A stretch of 33,685 nt of DNA from an uncultured Actinomycetes bacterium. GTDB lineage: Bacteria; Actinomycetota; Geothermincolia; Geothermincolales; RBG-13-55-18. Both the position numbers and the translations under genes were made by a program. Every line of letters starts with the position of its first letter. Within the stretch, counting starts at the first letter, position 1. Positions 13,842 to 21,203 of the stretch are shown one piece after another. Location: contig CAKZMC010000051.1 of the NCBI GenBank assembly GCA_937128055.1, positions 1 to 33,685 of the forward strand. The letters run 5' to 3'. The notes beneath the pieces are model-generated. The model was not told the DNA's origin and did no database searches. It worked only from the letters and a program-made list of their open reading frames with translations.

Positions 13842-15050
13842 ATGAACCACATAGTCTTCGGCGTGACGGGAGGCATCGCCGCGTACAAGGCGGTGGAAGC
13901 GGTACGCCAGTTGGTGCTGCGGGGCTGCGACGTGAAGGTTGTTATGACCGAGCACGCCACCCGCCTGGTGGGGCCGGAGACCTTCCGGGCCGTGAGCGGA
14001 AACCCCGTGGCGGTGAGCCTCTTCGACGCCGAAGGCAAGCCCATCGAGCATATCTACCTGGCCAGGGATGCCGACCTGGTGATCGTGGCGCCCGCTACCG
14101 CGAACCTGCTGGCCAAGATGGCCCACGGCATCGCCGATGACCTGTTGACCACCACCCTCCTGGCCACGCGCGCCCCGGTGCTCCTGGCCCCGGCCATGAA
14201 CAATCTCATGTACCGGCATCCGGCCACGCAGCATAACCTGAGGTTACTGAGGGAAAGGGGCGTGCACTTCGTGGGGCCGGAGAGCGGGGCCCTGGCCTGC
14301 GGCGAGGAGGGCGAGGGCAGGATGGCCGAGCCGCAGCAGATCGTGGACGCCGCCATGGGGATCTTCGCGCTGGAGGGCGACCTCTCGGGAAAGCGCGTGC
14401 TGGTGACCGCCGGAGGCACGCGGGAGCCCCTGGACCCGGTGCGCTACATCGGCAACCGCTCCAGCGGCAAGATGGGTTACGCGCTCGCCGCGGCGTCGCG
14501 GCGCATGGGGGCGGAGGTGACGCTGGTGAGCGGCCCCACCCACCTGCAACCTCCGGCAGGTGTGGAGCTGGTGAGGGTGGAGACGGCGGCGGAGATGAGG
14601 GAAGCGGTGATGGCCGTGGCGCCGGGATGCGATGCGGTCATCATGGCGGCCGCGGTGGCGGATTTCGCGCCCCGGGAAAGCAGCGGAGACAAGATAAAGC
14701 GCAGAGGGAAGGAGTCCCTGACGCTGGAGCTGGTGCGCACGCCCGATATCCTGGGCGAGCTGAGCGAAGGCAGGGCCGCCGGGCAAGTGCTGGTGGGCTT
14801 TGCGGCGGAAACGGGCGACCTGCTCGCGCGTGCCCGGGAGAAGCTGGGCGCGAAGGGCGTGGACATCCTGGTGGCCAACGACGTCTCCCTGCCGGGGTCG
14901 GGATTCGACGCCGATTACAACCGGGCCGTGCTCCTTTTCCGGGACGGGACTGAAAGGGCGCTTGACCTCATGCCCAAGGCGGAGCTCGCGGCCTTGATCA
15001 TGAGGGAGGTGGCAGGGCTGCTGGGCGGCAAAGCCCGGGAGCGTCCTTAA
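13842..15050 (+). CDS. coaBC: Bifunctional phosphopantothenoylcysteine decarboxylase/synthetase
   Basis: Two successive steps of coenzyme A synthesis. The N-terminal CoaC flavoprotein part (about 1-180) shows GVTGGIAAYKAVE, APATANLLAKMAHGIADDLL, LAPAMNNLMY and the substrate clamp ACGEEGEGRMAE with its Cys. The C-terminal CoaB part (about 185-400) shows VTAGGTREPLDPVRYIGNRS followed by SGKMG, AAVADFAP and VGFAAETGD. The 402-residue length is typical. ATG 13842 is 13 bp after rpoZ. In many actinobacteria metK and priA follow; here a short unrecognised protein and a tRNA follow instead. Confidence 0.95.
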   Translation: MNHIVFGVTGGIAAYKAVEAVRQLVLRGCDVKVVMTEHATRLVGPETFRAVSGNPVAVSLFDAEGKPIEHIYLARDADLVIVAPATANLLAKMAHGIADDLLTTTLLATRAPVLLAPAMNNLMYRHPATQHNLRLLRERGVHFVGPESGALACGEEGEGRMAEPQQIVDAAMGIFALEGDLSGKRVLVTAGGTREPLDPVRYIGNRSSGKMGYALAAASRRMGAEVTLVSGPTHLQPPAGVELVRVETAAEMREAVMAVAPGCDAVIMAAAVADFAPRESSGDKIKRRGKESLTLELVRTPDILGELSEGRAAGQVLVGFAAETGDLLARAREKLGAKGVDILVANDVSLPGSGFDADYNRAVLLFRDGTERALDLMPKAELAALIMREVAGLLGGKARERP

Positions 15051-15071
15051 GTCGCTCCTTTTCGCTGACGA

Positions 15072-15095
15072 TATAAAGGTAGCTTATGCATAAGC
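15072..15095 (+). promoter_or_regulatory. -10 box with an overlapping palindrome upstream of the small ORF
   Basis: TATAAA at 15072-15077 is followed by GCTTATGCATAAGC (15082-15095), a perfect 14-bp palindrome that would cover the start site near +1 and could act as an operator. A poor -35 (TTAAGT, 15048-15053, 18-bp spacer) is the best available. The 12-mer TATAAAGGTAGC here recurs exactly in the promoter at 16612. Confidence 0.4.
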
Positions 15096-15119
15096 GGCGT
15101 AGGCGTTGGAGGAGCGGAA

Positions 15120-15485
15120 TTGGCTAAACAACTCAAGAAGGGCATCATCCTCAACGTCTCCACGTATCCTCTGCCGACGCTTCTGCCCAAGAAGGTGAAC
15201 CATAAATCGAAGACCCTCACCTTCGACATAAATTTCGACCTCGTCGAGGACGAGGGGCACAGCACCAAGGTGTGGTTCTATCGCGGATTCCGCTTCCCGC
15301 CTCCGCTGGAGGACGGGGACAAGGTGGAGGTCATAGGGAAGCACGGCCGCGTTTCCAAGGATATATTCTACGCCTCGAAGATAATAGACCGCCGGCGGAA
15401 GAGGATATATACTGGTTTTCGAAACCGCAAGCTGAAGGAGGTCGAGGCGGAAGCGGAAGAGAGCCCCCCTTCGCGGCGGGTCTGA
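15120..15485 (+). CDS. Hypothetical protein, possible OB-fold
   Basis: A 121-residue protein I do not recognise. It begins at TTG 15120, after GGAGGAGCG. Alternating strand-like segments (TLTFDINFDLVEDEG, TKVWFYRGFRFPPPL, GDKVEVIGKHGRVSKDIFYASKII) with a GDKVEVIGK turn resemble OB-fold nucleic-acid-binding proteins. The C-terminal third is basic (RRRKRIYTGFRNRKLK) and then acidic. There is no signal peptide or membrane segment. It may have its own promoter with an operator-like palindrome. It lies between coaBC and tRNA-Leu. Codon use matches its neighbours, so it is likely a real gene, but the function is open. Confidence 0.75.
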   Translation: MAKQLKKGIILNVSTYPLPTLLPKKVNHKSKTLTFDINFDLVEDEGHSTKVWFYRGFRFPPPLEDGDKVEVIGKHGRVSKDIFYASKIIDRRRKRIYTGFRNRKLKEVEAEAEESPPSRRV

Positions 15486-15491
15486 GATTGC

Positions 15492-15579
15492 GTCGGAGTG
15501 GCGGAATCGGTAGACGCGCTAGGTTGAGGGCCTAGTGAGGAGCTTCCTCATGGGGGTTCAAGTCCCCCCTCCGACACCA
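15492..15579 (+). tRNA. tRNA-Leu (anticodon GAG), CCA encoded
   Basis: A class II tRNA of 88 nt. The acceptor stem GTCGGAG pairs with CTCCGAC, the discriminator is A, and CCA is encoded. The D arm is TGGCGGAATCGGTAGACGCG; the anticodon stem CTAGG/CCTAG encloses loop TTGAGGG with anticodon GAG. A long variable arm (TGAGGAGC-TTCCTCA) and T arm GGGGGTTCAAGTCCCCC follow. It reads CUC and CUU codons, and the intrinsic terminator at 15586-15609 follows directly. Confidence 0.97.
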
Positions 15580-15585
15580 GATTGG

Positions 15586-15609
15586 AACCCCGGTCGCGGC
15601 CGGGGTTTT
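15586..15609 (+). terminator. Intrinsic terminator after tRNA-Leu
   Basis: AACCCCGG (15586-15593) pairs with CCGGGGTT (15600-15607) around a six-base loop and runs into TTTT. It ends four bases before the convergent hydrolase stop codon. The reverse strand lacks a good U-run, so it acts mainly on the tRNA transcript. Confidence 0.85.
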
Positions 15610-15612
15610 CCC

Positions 15613-16509
15613 TTACCGGCCCTGGGGGTAATCGGAGAGAAAATCCATGATGAGCGAGTTGACTTCCTGCGGCCTCTCCTGCTGCACCCAGTGGCTGCAC
15701 CCCGGTATGTACCTTATATCCAGCGGCCCCTCCACGGCGGTATGAAAGTCGTAGGTGAGCTCCTTTCCCAGCGCGCGGTCCTCCTCCGCCCAGATGACGA
15801 GGGTGGGGCACTTGACCTTGGCCTCCTCTCCCGTTTCCCCGCGGGGCGATCGCAGGAACTGGCGGAAAGCCGCCCGGTAGTAATTGATGCCCCCGGTGAG
15901 CGCCCCCGGCTTGGCGGCGGCCTCCTTGAACATGGCTATGTCATGGGCGGTGAGGGCGCTCTTGTCCAGCAGCCAACCGCGGAAAAGCCTTGCCACCATG
16001 CGGTAATCGCGCCGGCGCATGGCGAGCTCGGGCAGCAGCGGGATCTGGAAGAGAAACATGTAGTAGGAGCGCCGGCGCTGCGCGCGGTTCTTCATGAGGT
16101 GGTTTATGAGGACGTTGGGAGGCGGGCAGTTGAGAATGACCAGGCGGTCCACCATGTGGGGATAGTGGGCGGCGAAAGGCCACGCCACCCCGCCCCCCCA
16201 GTCGTGCGCCACCAGGACGGCGCTCTCCGCGCCCAGGTGGCGGATGAGGCCCGCCACGTCCTCCATGAGCGTCCCCAGCCGGTAGCGGTGCACCCCGGCC
16301 GGCTTCTCGGACTGGTTGTAACCCCGCATGTCGGGTGCCACTACGCGGAAGCGCTCCGCGAGGACGGGGATCTGGTGGCGCCAGGAGTACCAGAACTCCG
16401 GGAAGCCGTGGAGCAGCAGCACGAGCGGCCCTTCGCCCGCGCTCACATAATGGATGCGTATGTTGTTCACGTGGGCGTAGCGATGATCCCAATGGTGCGA
16501 GGTTTCCAT
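15613..16509 (-). CDS. Alpha/beta hydrolase, epoxide-hydrolase type
   Basis: The 298-residue soluble hydrolase has HGFPEFWYSW (oxyanion motif HGxP at 34-37), the nucleophile elbow VAHDWGGG with Asp103 as nucleophile, an acidic residue at 243-244 (WAEED) and catalytic His273 (GCSHWVQQERP). Asp in place of Ser, together with the HGFP motif and candidate lid tyrosines (Tyr150, Tyr210), favours epoxide hydrolase over haloalkane dehalogenase or esterase; the substrate is unknown. The start ATG (complement of 16507-16509) follows AAGGAG; the same frame extends further upstream without a better site. It is convergent with tRNA-Leu and divergent from the MFS gene. Confidence 0.88.
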   Translation of the reverse strand: METSHHWDHRYAHVNNIRIHYVSAGEGPLVLLLHGFPEFWYSWRHQIPVLAERFRVVAPDMRGYNQSEKPAGVHRYRLGTLMEDVAGLIRHLGAESAVLVAHDWGGGVAWPFAAHYPHMVDRLVILNCPPPNVLINHLMKNRAQRRRSYYMFLFQIPLLPELAMRRRDYRMVARLFRGWLLDKSALTAHDIAMFKEAAAKPGALTGGINYYRAAFRQFLRSPRGETGEEAKVKCPTLVIWAEEDRALGKELTYDFHTAVEGPLDIRYIPGCSHWVQQERPQEVNSLIMDFLSDYPQGR

Positions 16510-16588
16510 GGCGATTCTCCTTCTCGTCGTGCCGTACAACGATGTTATTGTAACCCATAAAGGACGCGCCACGCCGCCTTCGGTCGCG

Positions 16589-16617
16589 TTGTGCGTGGCG
16601 AGGCCAGGGTTTATAAA
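16589..16617 (+). promoter_or_regulatory. Promoter of the first MFS gene
   Basis: TTGTGC (16589-16594), a 17-bp spacer and TATAAA (16612-16617) predict a start near 16624, nine bases before ATG 16633. This argues against the in-frame GTG at 16591, which lies inside the -35. The 5' leader would be very short with only a weak ribosome-binding site. Confidence 0.65.
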
Positions 16618-16632
16618 GGTAGCATAGAGACC

Positions 16633-17898
16633 ATGGAGATAAGCGTATCCGTCAAGGGGACCTTTTCATCGTTCCGCTACCGCGATTTCCGCCTCCTGTG
16701 GTCGGGAGCCTTCCTCTCCAACGTGGGAACCTGGATTCACAACACCGCGCTGCTCTGGTTCGTAAGGGAAACGACGGGTTCGAACACCTGGGTGGGCGCG
16801 GTGAACATGGCCTGGTTCCTGCCCGTCCTGGTCCTGGTGCTGTGGGCGGGTTCGTTGGCGGACCGGCTCGATCGTCGCCGGCTCATACTGGCCACCCAGA
16901 CGGCGATGATGCTCCTGGCCTTCGCGATGGGGTTGAGCCTGCAGCTGCGCTTCACCTCCATGGCCGTGATCATCCCCCTTTCCACGGGAATGGGCATGGC
17001 CTTCGTCTTCAATTTCCCCGCCTGGCGGGCCCTCATACCCGACTTGGTGCCCCGGGAGCAGATGCTGAACGGGATCGCCCTGGACGCGGCACAGTTCAAC
17101 CTGGCGCGCTCGGTGGGGCCCCTGCTGGGCGCGCTCATCCTTAGCGCCTGGGGCGCGGAAACCGCTTTCCACATCAACGCGGCCAGCTTTCTGGCCGTCA
17201 TCCTGGCCCTGCTCGCCATGCACACCAAGACGCCGGCGGCCGCGGTCTCCGGGAGCACGGGAAAACATATAGGGGAGGGGATGCGCGTGGCCTTTGGGGA
17301 GAGCTGGTCCCGGAACCTCCTGGCCCTGTTGGCCACCTTCTCCTTCTTCGGGCTCTCCTTCCTGGTGCTCCTGCCGGGCATGTCCCGGGAGGTCCTGGGG
17401 AGGGGGTCGGAGGGATACGGCGCACTGCTGAGCGCCATCGGAGTGGGAGCGGTGGCCGGCGCGCCGCTGGTCAGCTTCCTGCGCCGGCGGCTGCGCGAGA
17501 ACACCATCATGAAGGCCACCAGCACCCTCTTCGGGCTCAGCCTGTTGGCGGTGGCTTTCTGCAGGGATCTCTGGATCTGCCTGCTCCTGGCCTTCTTCAT
17601 CGGGACCACCTCGCTCATGCTGAGCGCCGCCATCAACACCGTGCTGCAGGCCAGGGTGGCGAGGGAGATGCGCGGGCGCATCATGAGCCTCTACATACTG
17701 GTCTTTCAGGGCATTTACCCTCTGGGGGGGATGTTCTTGGCCTACCTTGCGGACGCGACCTCGATCCCCGCCACCCTCATGGTGGGCGGGGGAGTCTGCA
17801 CGGCGGCGGGGATCATGGTAGCGGCCTTTCCCTCCCTGCTGCGCGATGCCGTCTCGGAAGGGGCTGCGAGTTCCCGGGAGGAGAGAGGGCGGGCCTGA
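16633..17898 (+). CDS. MFS transporter, MFS_3/EntS-like
   Basis: A 421-residue integral membrane protein with about twelve hydrophobic segments. It opens with FRYRDFRLLWSGAFLSNVGTWI, typical of the EntS-like exporter group, and has the loop 2-3 motif GSLADRLDRRRL that defines the major facilitator superfamily. The second half repeats the pattern with a central basic loop (LRRRLRENTIMK). Substrates of relatives include siderophores, macrolides and other small molecules; nothing nearby fixes the substrate here. It is divergent from the epoxide-hydrolase-like gene and has its own promoter. Confidence 0.88.
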   Translation: MEISVSVKGTFSSFRYRDFRLLWSGAFLSNVGTWIHNTALLWFVRETTGSNTWVGAVNMAWFLPVLVLVLWAGSLADRLDRRRLILATQTAMMLLAFAMGLSLQLRFTSMAVIIPLSTGMGMAFVFNFPAWRALIPDLVPREQMLNGIALDAAQFNLARSVGPLLGALILSAWGAETAFHINAASFLAVILALLAMHTKTPAAAVSGSTGKHIGEGMRVAFGESWSRNLLALLATFSFFGLSFLVLLPGMSREVLGRGSEGYGALLSAIGVGAVAGAPLVSFLRRRLRENTIMKATSTLFGLSLLAVAFCRDLWICLLLAFFIGTTSLMLSAAINTVLQARVAREMRGRIMSLYILVFQGIYPLGGMFLAYLADATSIPATLMVGGGVCTAAGIMVAAFPSLLRDAVSEGAASSREERGRA

Positions 17899-17954
17899 CG
17901 GTTCGCATGGGAATATATGCCAGGTGATCGGGCGTTGCACGCGCTCTGCCCCCG

Positions 17955-17982
17955 TTGGGCCGGCAGCGATCTGTGCTATCAT
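17955..17982 (+). promoter_or_regulatory. Promoter of the plsY-like/MFS operon (extended -10)
   Basis: TTGGGC (17955-17960), a 16-bp spacer and TATCAT (17977-17982) preceded by TGC, the same extended -10 style as the pyr promoter. The start would be near 17989, leaving a leader of about 44 bases before the TTG at 18033. Confidence 0.55.
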
Positions 17983-18032
17983 AACTGCGGTTTCTGTCTC
18001 AGGCAGCTTCTAAGTCACGGGGGGTCGGAAAG

Positions 18033-18716
18033 TTGCGTTGCCTGGCCGGCATACTCATCGTCCTGGCCTCGTATCTCCTCGGCAGCGCCAACCTCTCCTA
18101 CCTCTTGGCAAAGCGGCGGCTGGGAGTGGACCTGAGACGAGTGGGCAGCGGCAACCTCGGCGCATCAAACCTGGCGGTGCAGGCGGGCAAGGGGCAGGCG
18201 GCCGTCGCCTTTCTTGCGGACTGTGCGGAGGAGGCGGCATCCATACTGGTCATGAGGGCCGCGGGGTTCTCGCTCGCCTGGCAGGCGGCGGCTGGACTGG
18301 CGGCCATGGCCGGTCACAACTGGCCGTTTTACCTGCGCTTTCAGGGAGGCAGGGGCATGGCCATGGCCTTGACCGGCACGCTCATCCTCCTTCCCTACGA
18401 GGGCGCCATGTTGGTGGCTTTCCTGGCCCTCGGCGTATTCACCCACCATACGGCGGAGATGAATCTCGTTGGCGTCATGCTGGTGCCCGTCGTGGCTTGG
18501 CGGCTGGGAAGAGCGGCAAGCCTGGTCTCCTTCGCGCTGGCGCTACTGTTATTGGCCGTCATGCGCCGCCTGCAGGGAAGCCCGAGCCTGGGGAAGAAAA
18601 CGATAAGGGAAGACCCCTTGAGGGTCATATGGAGCAGGCTCGTCTACGACCGCGAGGTGGACCGTTGCGGCGGCATGCCGCGCTCGCCGGACGGTGACGC
18701 GGCCGGCGGCGTTTGA
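18033..18716 (+). CDS. PlsY-like glycerol-3-phosphate acyltransferase family protein
   Basis: A membrane protein of 227 residues with several hydrophobic helices. The three PlsY signatures are recognisable but altered: LLGSANLSYLLAK at the N-terminus, VGSGNLGASN (about 37-46) and GHNWPFYLRFQGGRGMAMAL (about 94-113, usual form GHxFPxFLxFxGGKGVAT). Classical PlsY transfers acyl groups from acyl phosphate to glycerol 3-phosphate. The Lys-to-Arg change in the GGRG loop and a hydrophilic C-terminal extension of about 40 residues suggest a divergent paralogue. It starts at TTG 18033, and an MFS gene follows after 21 bp, so the two are likely co-transcribed. Confidence 0.8.
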   Translation: MRCLAGILIVLASYLLGSANLSYLLAKRRLGVDLRRVGSGNLGASNLAVQAGKGQAAVAFLADCAEEAASILVMRAAGFSLAWQAAAGLAAMAGHNWPFYLRFQGGRGMAMALTGTLILLPYEGAMLVAFLALGVFTHHTAEMNLVGVMLVPVVAWRLGRAASLVSFALALLLLAVMRRLQGSPSLGKKTIREDPLRVIWSRLVYDREVDRCGGMPRSPDGDAAGGV

Positions 18717-18737
18717 GAGGCGAGAAAGGCGATAACC

Positions 18738-20093
18738 GTGGCTAGGAGGGCGAGGCTCGCGGGGGAAGGCGAAAGGCGCGTCGGCGAGCTGGCCGGCGGG
18801 GTGTTCGCCGACCTGAAGGCCCTGTGGAGGAACCGCGATTTCCGCCGCCTCTGGGTAGGGCAGTCGGTCTCCTCCATCGGGGACTGGCTGGCCACCTTCG
18901 CGCTGCTGGCCCTGGTGTGGAACCGCAGCAAATCCGCGGCGGCGGTAGCGGGATTGCTGGTATTGCGCATCGTCCCCTCCGCCTTCTCCGGGGCCGTCGC
19001 CACCTGGATAAGCGACCGCTGGGACCGCAAGAAGATCCTGATCTACTGCGATCTCTTGAGGGGTTTCCTCATCCTCTGGGTGGCGGTGCTGGATTCCCTG
19101 GCCTATCTCTACGTGCTCATCTTCTACATGGAATTCCTCTCCGTCCTCTACCTCGCCGCCAGGGATGCCAGCCTGCCGAACCTGGTGGAGGGCGGCAACC
19201 CCCTCACCATGGCCAATTCCATGACCATGGGCAGCGCTTACGGGTCCATACCCCTCTCCGCGGCCGTCTTCGCCTTCCTGGTGGTGGGAACATCTCCTTT
19301 TTTCCGCTGGCTGGAAGGGGTGACGTTCTTTTCGGAACACCCTTACCTCTTTGCCTTCGTGGCCGACGCGCTCACCTTCTTCTTCTCGGCACTCATGGTG
19401 GCGCGCATAAGCAAGCCGCTCATCGTCGTGAGGGAGGCGGTGAAGGAAGGGGAGGCGGGGGTGGACCTCCGTTCCTCCTTCTCCTTCGCCTTCCGCAACC
19501 GCTTCATGCGCACCCTCACCGCCGCCCTGGCCACGGGGACGCTGGGGGGAGGAGCGCTCTTCGCCGTGGGGGTGGTCTACGTGCACGAGGTGCTGGGCGG
19601 AAACGACACCCAGTTCGGCTTCCTCATGGCCCTCTTCGGGCTGGGGATGCTGGCGGGAATCGTGGGGCTGCAGTTCCTCTCGCGCATGCGGGCCAAGTGG
19701 TTCATCTTCAAGCTGGGTCTCCTGTGCGCCGGCGGGACCCTCATCTGGATGTCCCTGATAACGGTGATGTTCATGGCCTACGTGGCCGCCCTGGTGTTCG
19801 GGGCCTCCTTTTCCGCCATCTTCCTGACCGGTATCACCATGATCCAGGAGAACGTGGAGGATGAGAACCGGGGGAAGGCCTTCGCCGTGTTTCACGCCGT
19901 TTCGCGCATGTTCCTGCTTATAGGCGCGGCGGTCGCGGCGGCGCTCGCCGGGGCCATCGGCGATTTCTACCTCCACCTCGGCGTTTTCAGGCTGCGCGTC
20001 TGGGGGGTGACCGTGGCCATGTTCGCCGCCGGGGTGCTCATCGGGTCGGTGGCTTTCCTGCCCCTGCGGGAGAGGATGGGGGACGGCGTGTAA
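18738..20093 (+). CDS. MFS transporter, second copy
   Basis: A 451-residue membrane protein of the same MFS_3 group as 16633-17898, with the matching opening WRNRDFRRLWVGQSVSSIGDWLATFALL and an ISDRWDRKKIL loop in place of the classical motif. It carries a basic N-terminal extension of about 25 residues and a longer central loop. It starts at GTG 18738, downstream of the PlsY-like gene in one predicted operon, which might indicate a lipid-related substrate, though MFS_3 members are mostly drug or siderophore exporters. The two MFS genes are distant paralogues; codon use is alike. Confidence 0.87.
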   Translation: MARRARLAGEGERRVGELAGGVFADLKALWRNRDFRRLWVGQSVSSIGDWLATFALLALVWNRSKSAAAVAGLLVLRIVPSAFSGAVATWISDRWDRKKILIYCDLLRGFLILWVAVLDSLAYLYVLIFYMEFLSVLYLAARDASLPNLVEGGNPLTMANSMTMGSAYGSIPLSAAVFAFLVVGTSPFFRWLEGVTFFSEHPYLFAFVADALTFFFSALMVARISKPLIVVREAVKEGEAGVDLRSSFSFAFRNRFMRTLTAALATGTLGGGALFAVGVVYVHEVLGGNDTQFGFLMALFGLGMLAGIVGLQFLSRMRAKWFIFKLGLLCAGGTLIWMSLITVMFMAYVAALVFGASFSAIFLTGITMIQENVEDENRGKAFAVFHAVSRMFLLIGAAVAAALAGAIGDFYLHLGVFRLRVWGVTVAMFAAGVLIGSVAFLPLRERMGDGV

Positions 20094-20162
20094 CTCCCGC
20101 GGGTTGCGTGGTCCGCAGCGCGCGGGGGCGGAAGGGAAACGGGGCTCCGGCAGACGACGCCT

Positions 20163-21002
20163 TTACAGGAAGGCTGCGCCCACCACGCCGGGCCCGGTGT
20201 GGCACCCCATCACCGGGGTGAACTCGGTGACCATCATCTCGCCCCGCAGCGCCACCTTTGCGGAGATGAGCGCGGACAGCTCCTCCGCGTTGTCCCTTGC
20301 GTTGGCATGAAAGACGGCGGCGCGCAGCGCCCCCCTCTCCCGGCCGTAAGCGGCCAGGCGGGCGGCGATGAAACGGTGCGCGGCGGCGGGAGAGCGTTTC
20401 CTGGAGAGCAGCAAGGCGTTGCCGTCCTTGAAGCGGAACACCGGCTTGATGGACAGGGCGTCGCCGGCGAAAGCGGTGACCGCGTTGACCCTGCCGCTCT
20501 TCTTCAGGTACTCGAAGGTGGATATGTAGGCGAACAGCTCCGCCTTCCGCAGCAGGTCGTAGGCCAGTTCCAGGCACTCGCGCAGCTGCCGGCCGCGGGA
20601 AGCGGCTTCCGCTACCTCCAGCACCACCAGGCCTTGGGCGATGGCGGCGGTGCCCGAGTCGACCACCTCGACGGGGACGCCGGAGAAGGTTTCCGCAGCC
20701 AGCCTGGCGTTGGCGTAGGTGGCGCTCATGGTACGGGCGATGGTGATGACCAGGATGGCTTGCGCCCCCTCCGCCAACCTCTCGAAGGCCTCCTTGAAGG
20801 CCCCCGGCGGAATGGCGGAGGTCGACGCCGGCTGCGAGAGGGTGGGGAGCATGTTGTAGAACTCCTCCGCCGTGATGTCGATGCCGTCGCGGTAGACGTG
20901 GTCATCCAGCTGCAGGGAGTAGGGAAGCACGGTGATGCCCAACCCCTCCGCCAGGTGTCCCGGTATGCATGACTGGCTGTCGGTCAACACCGCTACTTTC
21001 AT
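20163..21002 (-). CDS. DegV family fatty-acid-binding protein
   Basis: The 279-residue soluble protein resembles FakB/DegV proteins, which hold a fatty acid for phosphorylation by the kinase FakA. Family signatures are present in altered form: VLTDSQSCIPG near the N-terminus, TSAIPPGAF (usually TSQPSPGEF), ITIARTMSATYANA, VVDSGTAAIAQGLVV, EYLKKSGRVNA, and a C-terminal THxGPG-like MGCHTGPGVVGAAFL. ATG at the complement of 21000-21002. No fakA homologue is in the window. It is convergent with the second MFS gene (69-bp gap) and is followed upstream by a decayed acyl-CoA synthetase gene on the same strand, consistent with a fatty-acid uptake context. Confidence 0.9.
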   Translation of the reverse strand: MKVAVLTDSQSCIPGHLAEGLGITVLPYSLQLDDHVYRDGIDITAEEFYNMLPTLSQPASTSAIPPGAFKEAFERLAEGAQAILVITIARTMSATYANARLAAETFSGVPVEVVDSGTAAIAQGLVVLEVAEAASRGRQLRECLELAYDLLRKAELFAYISTFEYLKKSGRVNAVTAFAGDALSIKPVFRFKDGNALLLSRKRSPAAAHRFIAARLAAYGRERGALRAAVFHANARDNAEELSALISAKVALRGEMMVTEFTPVMGCHTGPGVVGAAFL

Positions 21003-21203
21003 GCGACCTCGCTCACGCCGTTACCTGCAAGGGAAATGCGGTCGAGAATAAGTTATCAGATGCGGGCCCCTTGCGACACCTCCAGCGGGACATGGGGGAA
21101 GCAGGGAGGGATAAGGGGCGGTGCCGGGAGAGCGGGCGCAACGGGGAACACGCCCGGAAAAGGGGCGGAAAAGCCACCGGCATCGCCGTCGCCGCAGGGT
21201 CCT
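21003..21203. other. Intergenic region upstream of degV
   Basis: This 201-bp stretch lies between the degV start and the end of the synthetase pseudogene. On the minus strand it contains an AT-richer patch with TTATTCT as a possible -10 (about 21045-21052) but no convincing -35. I see no gene in it. Confidence 0.4.

Noticed and set aside
18549-19976. Long minus-strand open frame (475 codons) across the PlsY-like and MFS genes
   Set aside because: Hydrophilic Glu/Gly/His/Arg-rich translation complementary to hydrophobic membrane helices; no start signal and no domain.
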